Of a DNA stretch of 45,036 bases, positions 1 to 7,438 are shown piece by piece (position 1 is the first letter of the stretch; the number at the start of each line of letters is the position of its first letter). The DNA lies in the NCBI RefSeq assembly GCF_001667015.1, contig NZ_LZIS01000003.1, forward strand, positions 1-45,036, given 5' to 3'. The notes beneath the pieces were generated by a model, which was given only the letters and a program-made list of their open reading frames with translations, was not told the DNA's origin and searched no databases. Origin of the DNA: Mycobacterium sp. E3198. GTDB lineage: Bacteria; Actinomycetota; Actinomycetes; Mycobacteriales; Mycobacteriaceae. The position numbers and the translations under genes are program-made.

Positions 1-283
1 AGGCCCAGCTGGACCCGACGGCGCTGTCGGTGCTGGCCATGTTGCTGCCGGCGCTTTGCACCTTCTGGCCGTGGGCGTTGGCCTGCTCGTAGATCACCTG
101 GAAGTTGCGACCCAACTGGGTGATGAACTCCTGGCAGGCGACCGAACCGGCGCCGCCCCAGAAGTCACCAGCGGCCAGCACATCGCGCACGATGGCCTGG
201 TGCTCGGCCTCCAACGACGCCGCCTGGGCGCGAATCGTCGCGCCGTGGGCGTCCACGTCGCCAAACTGGTAATTGATGGTCAT
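1..283 (-). CDS. WXG100 Esx protein, 94 aa (EsxN/EsxO type, ESX-5 substrate family)
   Basis: This is an ESAT-6-like secreted protein. All 94 codons lie in the window; only the last two bases of the stop codon fall off the left edge (position 1 is the first stop base). The ATG is at 283-281. The protein starts MTINYQFGDVDAHG, has the W-x-G turn (DFWGGAGS, about residues 40-47) between two predicted helices, and ends in SAVGSSWA. The family acts as a heterodimer with the partner encoded just upstream (334-630), which would give an antiparallel four-helix bundle exported by a type VII system, probably ESX-5. The protein is identical to the copy at 2710-2994, and the DNA differs only at synonymous sites. 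Together with the 703-1029 gene this matches the M. tuberculosis esxO-esxP-Rv2348c order. The exact esx symbol cannot be settled because the paralogues are nearly identical. Confidence 0.95.
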   Translation of the reverse strand, partial: MTINYQFGDVDAHGATIRAQAASLEAEHQAIVRDVLAAGDFWGGAGSVACQEFITQLGRNFQVIYEQANAHGQKVQSAGSNMASTDSAVGSSWA

Positions 284-333
284 GTTTACGTCCTTTCAAA
301 TCTTCAAAAGTTGGGGACGACAGCGCCGTTGGG

Positions 334-630
334 CTAGCTGCCGAGGATCTGCTGGGAAGCCTGCTCTTGCTGCTCGTAGTTGTTGGCGTCGCGGATCAGC
401 CCGTCGCGCACACCGTGCAGCATGTTCACGATGTTGCGGAAGGCCTGATTCATCTGGCCCATGGTGTCGTAGGAGGTCGCCTGGGCCTGGCCGCTCCAGC
501 CGGCACCGGCGATGTTCATCGACGACGCCCACATCTTGCGAGCCTCGTCCTCAACGGTCTGAGCGTGGACCTCGAAACGGCCCGCCATCGCCCGCATCTC
601 ATGCGGGTCAGTCATAAAACGTGTTGCCAT
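334..630 (-). CDS. WXG100 Esx protein, 98 aa (EsxM/EsxP 'QILSS' group)
   Basis: This is the CFP-10-like partner of the 94-aa Esx protein encoded 50 bp downstream. The sequence [19 protein letters not shown] opens the first helix, GWSGQAQ (about residues 44-50) is the W-x-G turn, and the C-terminal [14 protein letters not shown] contains a YxxxE signal (Y-E-Q-Q-E), the general type VII export motif. The length of 98 aa is usual for this group. It ends QQILGS, whereas the second copy (3023-3319) ends QQILSS. It most likely forms a 1:1 heterodimer with the 94-aa protein and is exported by ESX-5. The two genes are in one transcription unit running towards the left edge. Confidence 0.95.
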   Translation of the reverse strand: MATRFMTDPHEMRAMAGRFEVHAQTVEDEARKMWASSMNIAGAGWSGQAQATSYDTMGQMNQAFRNIVNMLHGVRDGLIRDANNYEQQEQASQQILGS

Positions 631-702
631 GTTGCCTTTCTCCTTCTGGATTTAACTTCTCGGATTTCTCATTCAGGTTGGTCTTGAATCACGCGTGAAA
701 CC

Positions 703-1029
703 TCAGCCCGCCGCCGGCGAGGTCGGTACCACGCTGGTAGTGCGGGGCAGGTCGAAGCGGGGTTCCGCCTCGCCTTGCCACTCGCTCCATTCGGCCCATT
801 CATTCCACTCGTCCATGCCGTCGCCGCCCGCCTCCGGGTTGACCCCGTCGGCCGCCTGCGCGGTTGCATCGGCGCCTTCTTCCGGCTCCGGTGCCCAATG
901 GTCGTAGTCATCCGGGGGAACAGCCACTCCCCACTTCAGCGGAACCGATAAGCCGCCGAGCATCCCCGACTCGCCTCGCTTTGCCGACACCGCATCGTCC
1001 GGCAGCGGGGAACCAAGAGGCAGAAGCAC
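703..1029 (-). CDS. Rv2348c-like small acidic, Trp-rich protein (108 aa), Esx-linked
   Basis: This is a conserved mycobacterial protein of unknown function. I chose the GTG at 1029-1027 because a GGAAGGGGG ribosome binding site sits just before it and because the resulting 108 aa is the length I recall for M. tuberculosis Rv2348c, which lies in the same place beside esxP/esxO. The N-terminus reads MLLPLGSPLPDDAV, followed by a conserved LSVPLKWGVAVPPDDYDHWAP core. The C-terminal half is acidic with repeated E-W pairs (DEWNEWAEWSEW, about residues 73-84) and ends SVVPTSPAAG. No signal peptide or membrane helix is visible. The position between a PPE gene and an Esx pair, on the same strand, suggests a role with the type VII substrates, but that is inference. 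An in-frame ATG at 1104 would add 25 residues with no family support. Confidence 0.85.
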   Translation of the reverse strand: MLLPLGSPLPDDAVSAKRGESGMLGGLSVPLKWGVAVPPDDYDHWAPEPEEGADATAQAADGVNPEAGGDGMDEWNEWAEWSEWQGEAEPRFDLPRTTSVVPTSPAAG

Positions 1030-1292
1030 GGTGCCCCCTTCCACAGCCGTTTCGTTCACTTTTCGGACCCGGCGGCAAATACAGCACCACCAGGCACTTC
1101 GCATCGTAAGTCAATTCTGAGGACAATATCCGGGATTCACCGATTTCGCCTCTTTGAAGAACAGCGCAAGATCGTGGGCGAAACCGATGACGGAATCCGG
1201 GTGAGAGCGGCACGCAACCGCAAGATGGCCACAGCCCCGGGCCCTGGGCCGCCGACCGCGGCCCGGCTTATCACCTGCCCTTTCCGGACGAC

Positions 1293-2492
1293 CTATCCGA
1301 CCCCGGTCCGCGGCACCACGCTGGGCCGCGACTGCACCACGTGGGTCGGGCTGGCACCGCCACGGCCCATCATCCCGCCGGGCATGCCCGCACCGGCGCC
1401 CATGCCACCCATCGGCATCGGCATCATCGGCATGCCGCCGCCCGTCGGCGCCCCGGCAGCCGCGGCCCCGGCCGGCATCTCGCCCATGCCCGACATGGCC
1501 GCGCTGACCATCCGGGACGGCGCCGATCCCTGCCACGTCGGGGGCACCGACATCGCCCCGACCAGCCGGGCCTTGCCCAGACCGGCCGAGGCGGCGCCCA
1601 GGCCGCCCATGCCGCCGCCGCCGAGCCCCTTCGGAACGGCACTGCTGACGAACTTCGCGGGATCCGCGGCCCCGGCAACGTGGCCGGCCAGCGCCGCCGA
1701 ATTGCTCGCGCCCATTCCCGCTTGGGCCGCCATCATGATCGGCGACATCATCATGCTCACCGGCATCATGCCGACCTGGGCGACCGTCGACAGCGACGAA
1801 ATCGGAGCGGCCGAGGCCAGCGAGGCCGCCTGCGACACCGCGCTCCCGGCCACCGCCATTACGCCCGTCGCCCCGAGTGCGCTCGACACCGACGACGCGA
1901 CATTCGAGAGCGGCGCCGCCACGCCGGTCAGCGGCGCGGCCAACAGCCCCGTCAGGCCCGCCAGGTTCGTCGGCGGCAGGCTGAACGCCGGCAACGCCGC
2001 GGCCACGCCCAGCGCCCCGCCGTGGTAGCCCACCATGGCGGCGACGTCCTGGGCCCACATCTCCATGTATTCGAACTCGGTCATGAAGATCGCCGGGGTG
2101 TTCTGGCCGAGGATGTTCGTCGCGATCAACGCCATCAGCTGGGCGCGGTTCGCCGCGATCGCTGGGGTGGGCACCGTCGCCGCCAGCGCGGACTCAAACG
2201 CCGTCGCCGCGGTGCGCGCCTGCAGGCCGGCCGACTCCGCCTGCCCGGCCGCCGCGCTCAGCCACCCCACATAAGGGGTCGCCGCGGCTGCCATGGCCAC
2301 CGACGCCGGGCCGGCCCACGGACCGTCGGTCAACCCGGAGACCACCGATTGGAACGACGACGCGGCACCCGCCAGGTCCGTCGCCAGGGAGTCCCAGGCC
2401 GACGCCGCCATGAACAAGGGCCCTGAACCCGCCCCGGCGAACATCAACGCCGAGTTGATCTCCGGTGGGAAGAACGTAAAAGCGGGAACCAT
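1293..2492 (-). CDS. PPE family protein, PPE-SVP subgroup (PPE38/PPE71 type), 399 aa
   Basis: This is a PPE protein of the type VII secretion system. The start is ATG 2492-2490 with a GGGGG Shine-Dalgarno, giving [15 protein letters not shown]; an earlier in-frame ATG at 2534 would add 14 unlikely residues. The ~180-residue helical PPE domain includes GPWAGPAS and [11 protein letters not shown]. The C-terminal half carries GAMSVPPTW (the GxxSVPxxW signature of the SVP subfamily), a Met/Gly-rich stretch, and the end [12 protein letters not shown]. It closely resembles M. tuberculosis PPE38. PPE38/PPE71 are reported to be needed for ESX-5 export of PE_PGRS and PPE-MPTR proteins. A second gene of the same type is at 3407-4576, with an Esx pair between them, as in the ancestral PPE71-esxX-esxY-PPE38 locus. 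No PE partner gene is adjacent. Confidence 0.93.
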   Translation of the reverse strand: MVPAFTFFPPEINSALMFAGAGSGPLFMAASAWDSLATDLAGAASSFQSVVSGLTDGPWAGPASVAMAAAATPYVGWLSAAAGQAESAGLQARTAATAFESALAATVPTPAIAANRAQLMALIATNILGQNTPAIFMTEFEYMEMWAQDVAAMVGYHGGALGVAAALPAFSLPPTNLAGLTGLLAAPLTGVAAPLSNVASSVSSALGATGVMAVAGSAVSQAASLASAAPISSLSTVAQVGMMPVSMMMSPIMMAAQAGMGASNSAALAGHVAGAADPAKFVSSAVPKGLGGGGMGGLGAASAGLGKARLVGAMSVPPTWQGSAPSRMVSAAMSGMGEMPAGAAAAGAPTGGGMPMMPMPMGGMGAGAGMPGGMMGRGGASPTHVVQSRPSVVPRTGVG

Positions 2493-2664
2493 CACACCCC
2501 CAAGCCAGTCAGCCGCATCAACGGCACAGTCCAACGATCAACAGACACCACGGGCCGATCCTAAGTCCATCGCCCACCAAAAATCCGGGGTTTCACCAAA
2601 CCGTCCAGCCCGTATTGGCTCTGATTTCGCGTCGGCGACCGGTTCCCGTTACTGAGGACCCCTC

Positions 2665-2697
2665 GGGCGGGGGCAACACCGCGGTGCACCCCCGCCC
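2665..2697 (-). terminator. GC-rich hairpin after the second Esx pair
   Basis: A perfect 9-bp GC stem (2665-2673 pairs with 2689-2697) closes a 15-nt loop that itself contains the self-complementary CACCGCGGTG. It starts 12 bp past the stop codon of the 94-aa Esx gene (2710) on the transcribed minus strand. There is no T-tract, which is common for mycobacterial intrinsic terminators. It probably ends or attenuates transcription before the next PPE gene. Confidence 0.55.
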
Positions 2698-2709
2698 TCG
2701 GATGGCCGG

Positions 2710-2994
2710 TCAGGCCCAGCTGGACCCGACGGCGCTGTCGGTGCTGGCCATGTTGCTGCCGGCGCTTTGCACCTTCTGGCCGTGGGCGTTGGCCTGCTCG
2801 TAGATCACCTGGAAGTTGCGACCCAACTGGGTGATGAACTCCTGGCAAGCCACCGAACCGGCGCCGCCCCAGAAGTCACCAGCAGCCAGCACATCGCGCA
2901 CGATGGCCTGGTGCTCGGCCTCCAACGACGCCGCCTGGGCGCGAATCGTCGCGCCGTGGGCGTCCACGTCTCCGAACTGGTAGTTAATCGTCAT
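2710..2994 (-). CDS. WXG100 Esx protein, 94 aa (second copy; EsxX/EsxN type)
   Basis: The protein is identical to the one at 1-283: MTINYQFGDVDAHG at the start, W-x-G at DFWGGAGS, SAVGSSWA at the end. By eye the two genes differ at about eight nucleotides over 283 bp, all silent. The ATG is at 2994-2992 and the stop is TGA at 2712-2710, followed by a strong hairpin. It lies 28 bp after the 98-aa partner gene (3023-3319), so the two are co-transcribed and the proteins should dimerise. Flanked by two PPE-SVP genes, this pair is in the position of esxX/esxY in the M. tuberculosis PPE38-PPE71 locus. Its role is as a secreted type VII heterodimer; the function outside the cell is not known. Confidence 0.95.
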   Translation of the reverse strand: MTINYQFGDVDAHGATIRAQAASLEAEHQAIVRDVLAAGDFWGGAGSVACQEFITQLGRNFQVIYEQANAHGQKVQSAGSNMASTDSAVGSSWA

Positions 2995-3022
2995 TGCACA
3001 ATCTCCTCACGCCTGAAAGCCA

Positions 3023-3319
3023 CTAGCTGCTCAAAATTTGCTGCGAAGCCTGCTCTTGCTGCTCGTAGTTGTTGGCGTCGCGGATCAGCCCGTCGCGAAC
3101 GCTCTGCAGCATGTTCACAATGTTGTGAAACGCCTGGTTCATCTGGCCCATCGTGTTGTAGGACGTCGCCGAAGCCGCCCCACTCCACCCGGCGCCGGAA
3201 ATGTTTTGCGACGAGGCCCACATCAGGCGCGCCTCATCCGAAACCGTCTGTGCGTGCACGTCGAAACGACCTGCCATCACCCGCATCGCGTGCGGGTCGG
3301 TCATAAACCGAGTAGCCAC
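3023..3319 (-). CDS. WXG100 Esx protein, 98 aa (second copy; EsxY/EsxP type)
   Basis: This is the CFP-10-like partner of the downstream 94-aa Esx protein. It starts [19 protein letters not shown], has the W-x-G turn in GWSGAAS (about residues 44-50), and ends with [14 protein letters not shown], which includes the YxxxE export motif. Compared with the copy at 334-630 it has several amino-acid changes in the middle ([18 protein letters not shown] against [18 protein letters not shown]), so this member of the pair has diverged while the 94-aa partner has not. The start is ATG 3319-3317. It lies 87 bp after the stop of the upstream PPE gene and is probably in the same operon. Confidence 0.95.
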   Translation of the reverse strand: MATRFMTDPHAMRVMAGRFDVHAQTVSDEARLMWASSQNISGAGWSGAASATSYNTMGQMNQAFHNIVNMLQSVRDGLIRDANNYEQQEQASQQILSS

Positions 3320-3406
3320 TACACCACTCCTTCCCTAAGAAACCGAAATTTCAGTTAGACGCCGCTGCGGCGCCCACGTGCGAGCCCCGACCTATCACCC
3401 CCGCCC

Positions 3407-4576
3407 TTACCCGACTCCGACCCGCGGTACCACGCTGGGCCGTGACTGCACGACATTCGGGCTCGCCCCACCGCGGCCCATCATTCCGCCGGGCATGCCC
3501 GCCCCCGCGCCCATGCCACCCATGGGCATCGGCATGAACGGCATCCCGCCGCCCACCGGCGCCCCAGCCGCCGCGGCGGGGATCTCGCTGCCCAGACCCG
3601 ACATCGCGGCGCTGACCATCCGGGCCGGCGTCGACCCCTGCCACGTCGGCGGCACCGACATCGCCCCGACCAGCCGCGCCTTCCCCATATCCGCGGCCGC
3701 GCCGCCCAGGCCGCCGCCGCCCAGGCCCTTCGCCGCGGGAGCCGCCTGGCTGACGAACTTCGCCGCGTCGGCGACGCCGGCGGCCCCCTTCGCACCGGCG
3801 AGCGCCGCCGAATTCGACGCGCCCATTCCCGCTTGGGCGGCCATCATGATGGGCGACATCATCATGCTCACCGGCATGATCCCGACCTGGGCGAGCGTCG
3901 ACAGGCTGGAAATCGGTAAGGCCGAAGCCAGGCCGTACACCTGCTGCACGGCGGGCACGACCACGTCCGTCACCGGCGCCAACGAACCGGTCAGCGCCGC
4001 CCCCACCGGCGACAGCAATCCGGCGACCTGCGAGCCGACGCCGGCCAGGCTCAGCGGCGGCAGGCTGAACGCCGGCAACGCCGCGGCCGCCGACATCGCA
4101 CCGCCGTGGTAGCCCAGCATCGCGGCGACATCCTGGGCCCACATCTCCATGTACTCGAACTCGTTCATGAAGATCGCCGGCGTGTTCAGACCCAGGATGT
4201 TCGCGGAGATCAACGCCATCAGCTGGGTGCGATTCGCCGCCACCGCCGCGGGAGCGACCGTCGCCGCCAACGCCGACTCGAACGCCGTCGCCACGGCGCG
4301 GGCCCCGGCCGCCGCGGCCGCAGCCTGCCCCGCCGCCGCGTTCAGCCACCCCACGTACGGCACCGCGGCCGCCGCCATGGCCGCCGCCGACGGACCGGTC
4401 CACGATCCATCGGTCAGACCGGTCACCACCGAGTTGAACGACGACGCGGCCCCCGCCAAGTCCGACGCCAACCCGTCCCAGGCCGACGCCGCCAGGAACA
4501 ACGGCTGCGAACCCGCGCCGGCGGAGATTCGCGCCGAATTGATCTCGGGAGGCAACCAGGAGAAATCGAGAACCAT
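3407..4576 (-). CDS. PPE family protein, PPE-SVP subgroup (PPE38 type), 389 aa
   Basis: This is a PPE protein very similar to M. tuberculosis PPE38 and a paralogue of the 1293-2492 gene. The ATG at 4576-4574 gives [15 protein letters not shown], matching the family N-terminus; a GTG directly before it (4579) would add one residue. GGGGG lies 5 bp upstream. Features are PPEINSARI at about residues 9-17, the helical PPE domain with [20 protein letters not shown] (SVP motif) near residue 306, a Pro-Met-Gly-rich segment, and the end [13 protein letters not shown]. The protein is likely exported or outer-membrane-associated through ESX-5 and may support export of other PE/PPE proteins, as reported for PPE38. 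It is the first gene of the left-hand island, preceded by an AT-rich upstream region. Confidence 0.93.
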   Translation of the reverse strand: MVLDFSWLPPEINSARISAGAGSQPLFLAASAWDGLASDLAGAASSFNSVVTGLTDGSWTGPSAAAMAAAAVPYVGWLNAAAGQAAAAAAGARAVATAFESALAATVAPAAVAANRTQLMALISANILGLNTPAIFMNEFEYMEMWAQDVAAMLGYHGGAMSAAAALPAFSLPPLSLAGVGSQVAGLLSPVGAALTGSLAPVTDVVVPAVQQVYGLASALPISSLSTLAQVGIMPVSMMMSPIMMAAQAGMGASNSAALAGAKGAAGVADAAKFVSQAAPAAKGLGGGGLGGAAADMGKARLVGAMSVPPTWQGSTPARMVSAAMSGLGSEIPAAAAGAPVGGGMPFMPMPMGGMGAGAGMPGGMMGRGGASPNVVQSRPSVVPRVGVG

Positions 4577-4933
4577 CACGACCCCCGCGCAGCGGGCCGC
4601 GCCAACGGCCTCGTCGCCCCCCGGAAATCAACACACACCACGGCCGGATCGTAAGCCAAATACCGTGGAAAAGCCGCATTTTCTCCTAAACTTGAATCAA
4701 TCGAATTAACGCAAACTTGATCCAATCCGAAAGACGCCCGTCGACCGCTGCGCGGGCGAAAGATCAGCCCGCCCCGCGCATCGGGTCCAGGCCCCCGGAA
4801 CTGCGATGATCTCGGCGCGCCGCGGAATTCACCGCGACAAATGCGATGGCATGCAATTCCATTATTCGGCCCATTAGGTCAATGGTGCCGATTACGCGGC
4901 CATGAAATGCGGCAGTGGTTTGTGGCGCGCCGC
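4577..4933. other. Non-coding region between glyS and the PPE38-type gene
   Basis: This 357-bp gap has no convincing gene. The part next to the PPE start (about 4640-4730) is clearly richer in A+T than the surroundings and holds two near-identical 15-bp direct repeats, so it is the likely promoter and regulator region of the PPE-Esx unit. The rest, just past the glyS stop, has no strong hairpin that I can see. A reading frame runs back from the glyS side to 4764, but it has neither family resemblance nor a good start. Confidence 0.5.
4688..4727 (-). promoter_or_regulatory. Pair of 15-bp direct repeats upstream of the PPE38-type gene
   Basis: AAACTTGAATCAATC (4688-4702) and AAACTTGATCCAATC (4713-4727) agree at 13 of 15 positions and are spaced 25 bp start to start in an AT-rich stretch about 110-150 bp before the PPE start codon. 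This arrangement fits a regulator binding as a tandem dimer, but no known consensus is recognised. Confidence 0.35.
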
Positions 4934-6331
4934 CTAGCACCCCTTCAAACGCGGCGCCAGGTAATCGGCGACGGCGCCGATCGCAACCCGATCCTGGGTC
5001 ATGGCGTCGCGCTCGCGCACGGTCACCGCGTCGTCCTCGAGCGAGTCGAAGTCGACGGTCACGCAGAACGGCGTGCCGACCTCGTCCTGGCGCCGATAGC
5101 GGCGTCCGATGGCGCCGGCGTCGTCGAAATCGACGTTCCAGCACTTACGCAACTCGGCGGCCAAGTCACGGGCCTTGGGGCTCAGGTCGGCGTGCCGCGA
5201 CAACGGCAACACCGCGGCCTTGACCGGCGCCAGCCGCGGGTCGAGCCGGAGCACCGTCCGCTTTTCCATGGCCCCCTTGGCGTTGGGGGCTTCGTCCTCG
5301 CTGTAGGCATCGACGAGAAACGCCATGAACGACCGCGTCAGGCCGGCCGCGGGTTCGATGACGTAGGGCGTGTACCGGGAGTCGGTGGCCTGGTCGTAGA
5401 ACGACAGGTCTGCCCCGGAATGCTTTGCGTGCGTTGATAAATCGAAGTCCGTGCGGTTGGCGACGCCTTCCAGCTCGCCCCACGGATTGCCGACGAAGCC
5501 GAACTTGTACTCGATGTCGACGGTGCGGTCGGAGTAGTGCGACAGCTTCTCCTCGGGGTGCTCGTACAGCCGCAGGTTCTGCGGGTCGATGCCTAGGTCG
5601 ACGTACCACTGCAGCCGGGTGTCGATCCAATACTGGTGCCAGTCCTTGGCGGTCGACGGCTCCACGAAGAACTCCATCTCCATCTGCTCGAACTCGCGGG
5701 TCCGGAAGATGAAATTGCCGGGGGTGATCTCGTTGCGGAAGCTCTTGCCGATCTGCCCGATTCCGAACGGCGGCTTGCGCCGCGCGGTCGTCACCACGTT
5801 GGCGAAGTTGACGAAGATGCCCTGCGCGGTCTCGGGGCGCAGGTAGTGCAGCCCCTCCTCGGTCTCGATCGGCCCGAGGTAGGTCTTGAGCATCATGTTG
5901 AATTCGCGGGGCTCGGTCCACTGCCCCTTGGTGCCGCAGTCCGGGCAGACGATCTCGCCCATCGGGACCGAATCGGGGTCGGCGATGTTCTTCTTCGCCG
6001 CGTATGCCTCCTGCATGTGGTCCTGGCGATGCCGGTGGTGGCAGTTCAGGCACTCGACCAGCGGGTCGTGGAAGACCTCGACGTGACCGGAGGCCACCCA
6101 CACCTGCCGCGGCAGGATGATCGACGAGTCGAGCCCGACCACGTCGTCGCGGCCGGTGACCACCGCGCGCCACCACTGGCGCTTGATGTTCTCCTTGAGC
6201 TCCACACCCAGCGGGCCGTAATCCCAGGCCGATTTGGTGCCGCCGTAGATCTCCCCCGAGGGAAAGACGAAGCCCCGCCGTTTGGCCAGGTTGACTACGG
6301 TGTCGATGACGGACGCCACGGGGCTGTGCAC
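4934..6331 (-). CDS. glyS: Glycyl-tRNA synthetase (homodimeric, class II)
   Basis: This cytoplasmic enzyme charges tRNA-Gly with glycine. I chose GTG 6331-6329 ([21 protein letters not shown]), which gives 465 aa, close to the 463 aa of the M. tuberculosis protein. The frame stays open to an ATG at 6424, but those 31 residues would cross the SmtB palindrome. Visible features are the [15 protein letters not shown] opening, a zinc-ribbon insertion with CLNC and CPDC, class II motif 2 around [10 protein letters not shown], the insert ending [10 protein letters not shown], motif 3 in GLTRSFMAF, and the C-terminal anticodon-binding domain ([10 protein letters not shown]). The gene is divergent from smtB with a 181-bp gap, as in M. 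tuberculosis (Rv2357c/Rv2358). The AAAGGGA sits very close to this GTG, so the next GTG at 6319 is an alternative start. Confidence 0.96.
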   Translation of the reverse strand: MHSPVASVIDTVVNLAKRRGFVFPSGEIYGGTKSAWDYGPLGVELKENIKRQWWRAVVTGRDDVVGLDSSIILPRQVWVASGHVEVFHDPLVECLNCHHRHRQDHMQEAYAAKKNIADPDSVPMGEIVCPDCGTKGQWTEPREFNMMLKTYLGPIETEEGLHYLRPETAQGIFVNFANVVTTARRKPPFGIGQIGKSFRNEITPGNFIFRTREFEQMEMEFFVEPSTAKDWHQYWIDTRLQWYVDLGIDPQNLRLYEHPEEKLSHYSDRTVDIEYKFGFVGNPWGELEGVANRTDFDLSTHAKHSGADLSFYDQATDSRYTPYVIEPAAGLTRSFMAFLVDAYSEDEAPNAKGAMEKRTVLRLDPRLAPVKAAVLPLSRHADLSPKARDLAAELRKCWNVDFDDAGAIGRRYRRQDEVGTPFCVTVDFDSLEDDAVTVRERDAMTQDRVAIGAVADYLAPRLKGC

Positions 6332-6420
6332 TCCCTTTCGAAGATCCGGGCAGGCGGCGCGGCGGAGAACCGCCGCTCGCAAAACATCAGCCATGGTATC
6401 GACCGGCGCCGCGATCTTTG

Positions 6421-6440
6421 ACATGCGTCATTACGCATGT
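6421..6440. promoter_or_regulatory. Perfect palindrome, probable SmtB operator between glyS and smtB-zur
   Basis: ACATGCGT and ACGCATGT form a perfect 8-bp inverted repeat with a 4-nt spacer (CATT). It lies 72 bp before the smtB ATG and 90 bp before the glyS GTG. ArsR/SmtB repressors bind imperfect palindromes of this kind, and M. tuberculosis SmtB is known to bind upstream of its own operon and be released by zinc. The assignment is inferred from position and symmetry. Confidence 0.65.
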
Positions 6441-6512
6441 GACAGTGGAAAGCGGCCGATCGCGATTCCCGCGACGGGCCCTTCCAATACTCCTCGAGGT
6501 GATGACTGTCCC

Positions 6513-6938
6513 ATGGCGACGTCCCCAACGTCTTCGGTCCCGGCGGCGGCCGGCGGCGACATGGGATCCGAGCTGAGCGTGCTGGCCCACGAGCATGGCG
6601 GCGCCGGCCCGGGCGCCCACACGGGGTTTACCGAATACCCCGTCCCGCCGCCGCGGGAGATCCTCGATGCCGCGGGCGAACTGTTGCGCGCGCTGGCCGC
6701 CCCGGTGCGGATCGCCATCGTGCTGCAGTTGCGGGAATCGCACCGCTGCGTGCACGAACTGGTCGACGCGCTCGGCGTGCCGCAGCCGCTGGTCAGCCAG
6801 CATCTGAAGATCCTCAAGGCGGCGGGCGTGGTGGCCGGCGAACGGTCCGGCCGCGAAGTGCTGTACCGACTCGCCGATCACCACCTGGCGCACATCGTCG
6901 TCGACGCCGTCGCCCACGCGAGCGAGGACACCCCGTGA
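6513..6938 (+). CDS. smtB: Zinc-responsive ArsR/SmtB family repressor
   Basis: This winged-helix repressor senses zinc and controls its own operon with zur. The ATG at 6513 is preceded by GAGGTGA and gives 141 aa, near the 135 aa of Rv2358. The first ~50 residues are variable. The conserved part runs from PPPREILDAAGELLRALAAPVRIAIV through the recognition helix VPQPLVSQHLKIL and the wing GERSGREVLYRL. The last helix carries a complete alpha-5 zinc site in the pattern D-x-H-x10-H-x2-E (ADHHLAHIVVDAVAHASE). The stop codon overlaps the zur GTG (GTGA), so the two are translationally coupled. In M. tuberculosis zinc releases SmtB from DNA, allowing Zur to be made when zinc is high; the same logic is expected here. 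Confidence 0.94.
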   Translation: MATSPTSSVPAAAGGDMGSELSVLAHEHGGAGPGAHTGFTEYPVPPPREILDAAGELLRALAAPVRIAIVLQLRESHRCVHELVDALGVPQPLVSQHLKILKAAGVVAGERSGREVLYRLADHHLAHIVVDAVAHASEDTP

Positions 6939-7327
6939 CGGGCGCCAGCGTGCGCTCCACCCGCCAGCGGGCCGCGATCGCCACCCTGCTGGAGACCCTG
7001 GACGACTTCCGCTCGGCCCAGGAGCTGCACGACGAGCTGCGCCGCCGCGGTGAGAACATCGGCCTGACCACGGTGTACCGGACGCTGCAGTCGATGGCGG
7101 CGGCGGGCATGGTCGACACGCTGCGCACCGACACCGGCGAGTCGGTCTACCGCCGGTGCTCGGAACATCACCACCACCATCTGGTGTGCCGATGCTGCGG
7201 TTCCACCATCGAGGTGGGCGACCACGAGGTCGAGGATTGGGCGGCGCAAGTGGCCGCCAAGCACGGCTACTCCGAGGTCAGCCACACCATCGAGATCTTC
7301 GGGACGTGCGCGCAATGCCGCTCCTAG
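6935..7327 (+). CDS. zur: Zinc uptake regulator Zur (FurB), Fur family
   Basis: This Fur-family repressor uses zinc as co-repressor for zinc uptake and zinc-free ribosomal protein genes. The GTG start at 6935 overlaps the smtB stop by 4 bp. The 130-aa protein has an N-terminal winged helix (STRQRAAIATLLE, LTTVYRTLQSMAAAGMV), a His-rich segment EHHHHHLVC, a zinc site with CRCC (one Cys more than the CRSC I recall for the M. tuberculosis protein), the GYSEVSHTIEIFG core and a C-terminal CAQC. The two CxxC pairs form the structural zinc site. No Zur box is visible immediately downstream. The next gene (7439) is on the same strand after a 111-bp gap. Confidence 0.95.
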   Translation: MTGASVRSTRQRAAIATLLETLDDFRSAQELHDELRRRGENIGLTTVYRTLQSMAAAGMVDTLRTDTGESVYRRCSEHHHHHLVCRCCGSTIEVGDHEVEDWAAQVAAKHGYSEVSHTIEIFGTCAQCRS

Positions 7328-7438
7328 CCGCGCGCGCAAAAAGTTTCTGAAAAAAGTGTCCGACACGCGTCCGCCGCGTGCTCCTACCCATGAGTGGCCC
7401 ACGGGCCGAGACACCACCTCAAGGGAAATGAGCACATC

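Noticed and set aside
1..4576. A PE gene paired with the PPE genes
   Set aside because: No reading frame with a PE N-terminal domain is present; the PPE genes are paired with Esx genes only.
4764..5144. Possible small gene on the minus strand past the end of glyS
   Set aside because: It starts inside glyS in another frame, has no recognisable domain and no plausible start in the intergenic part.
7328..7438. Zur box in front of the hydrolase gene
   Set aside because: The A-rich run is not palindromic in the way known mycobacterial Zur sites are; only a short unrelated palindrome is present.
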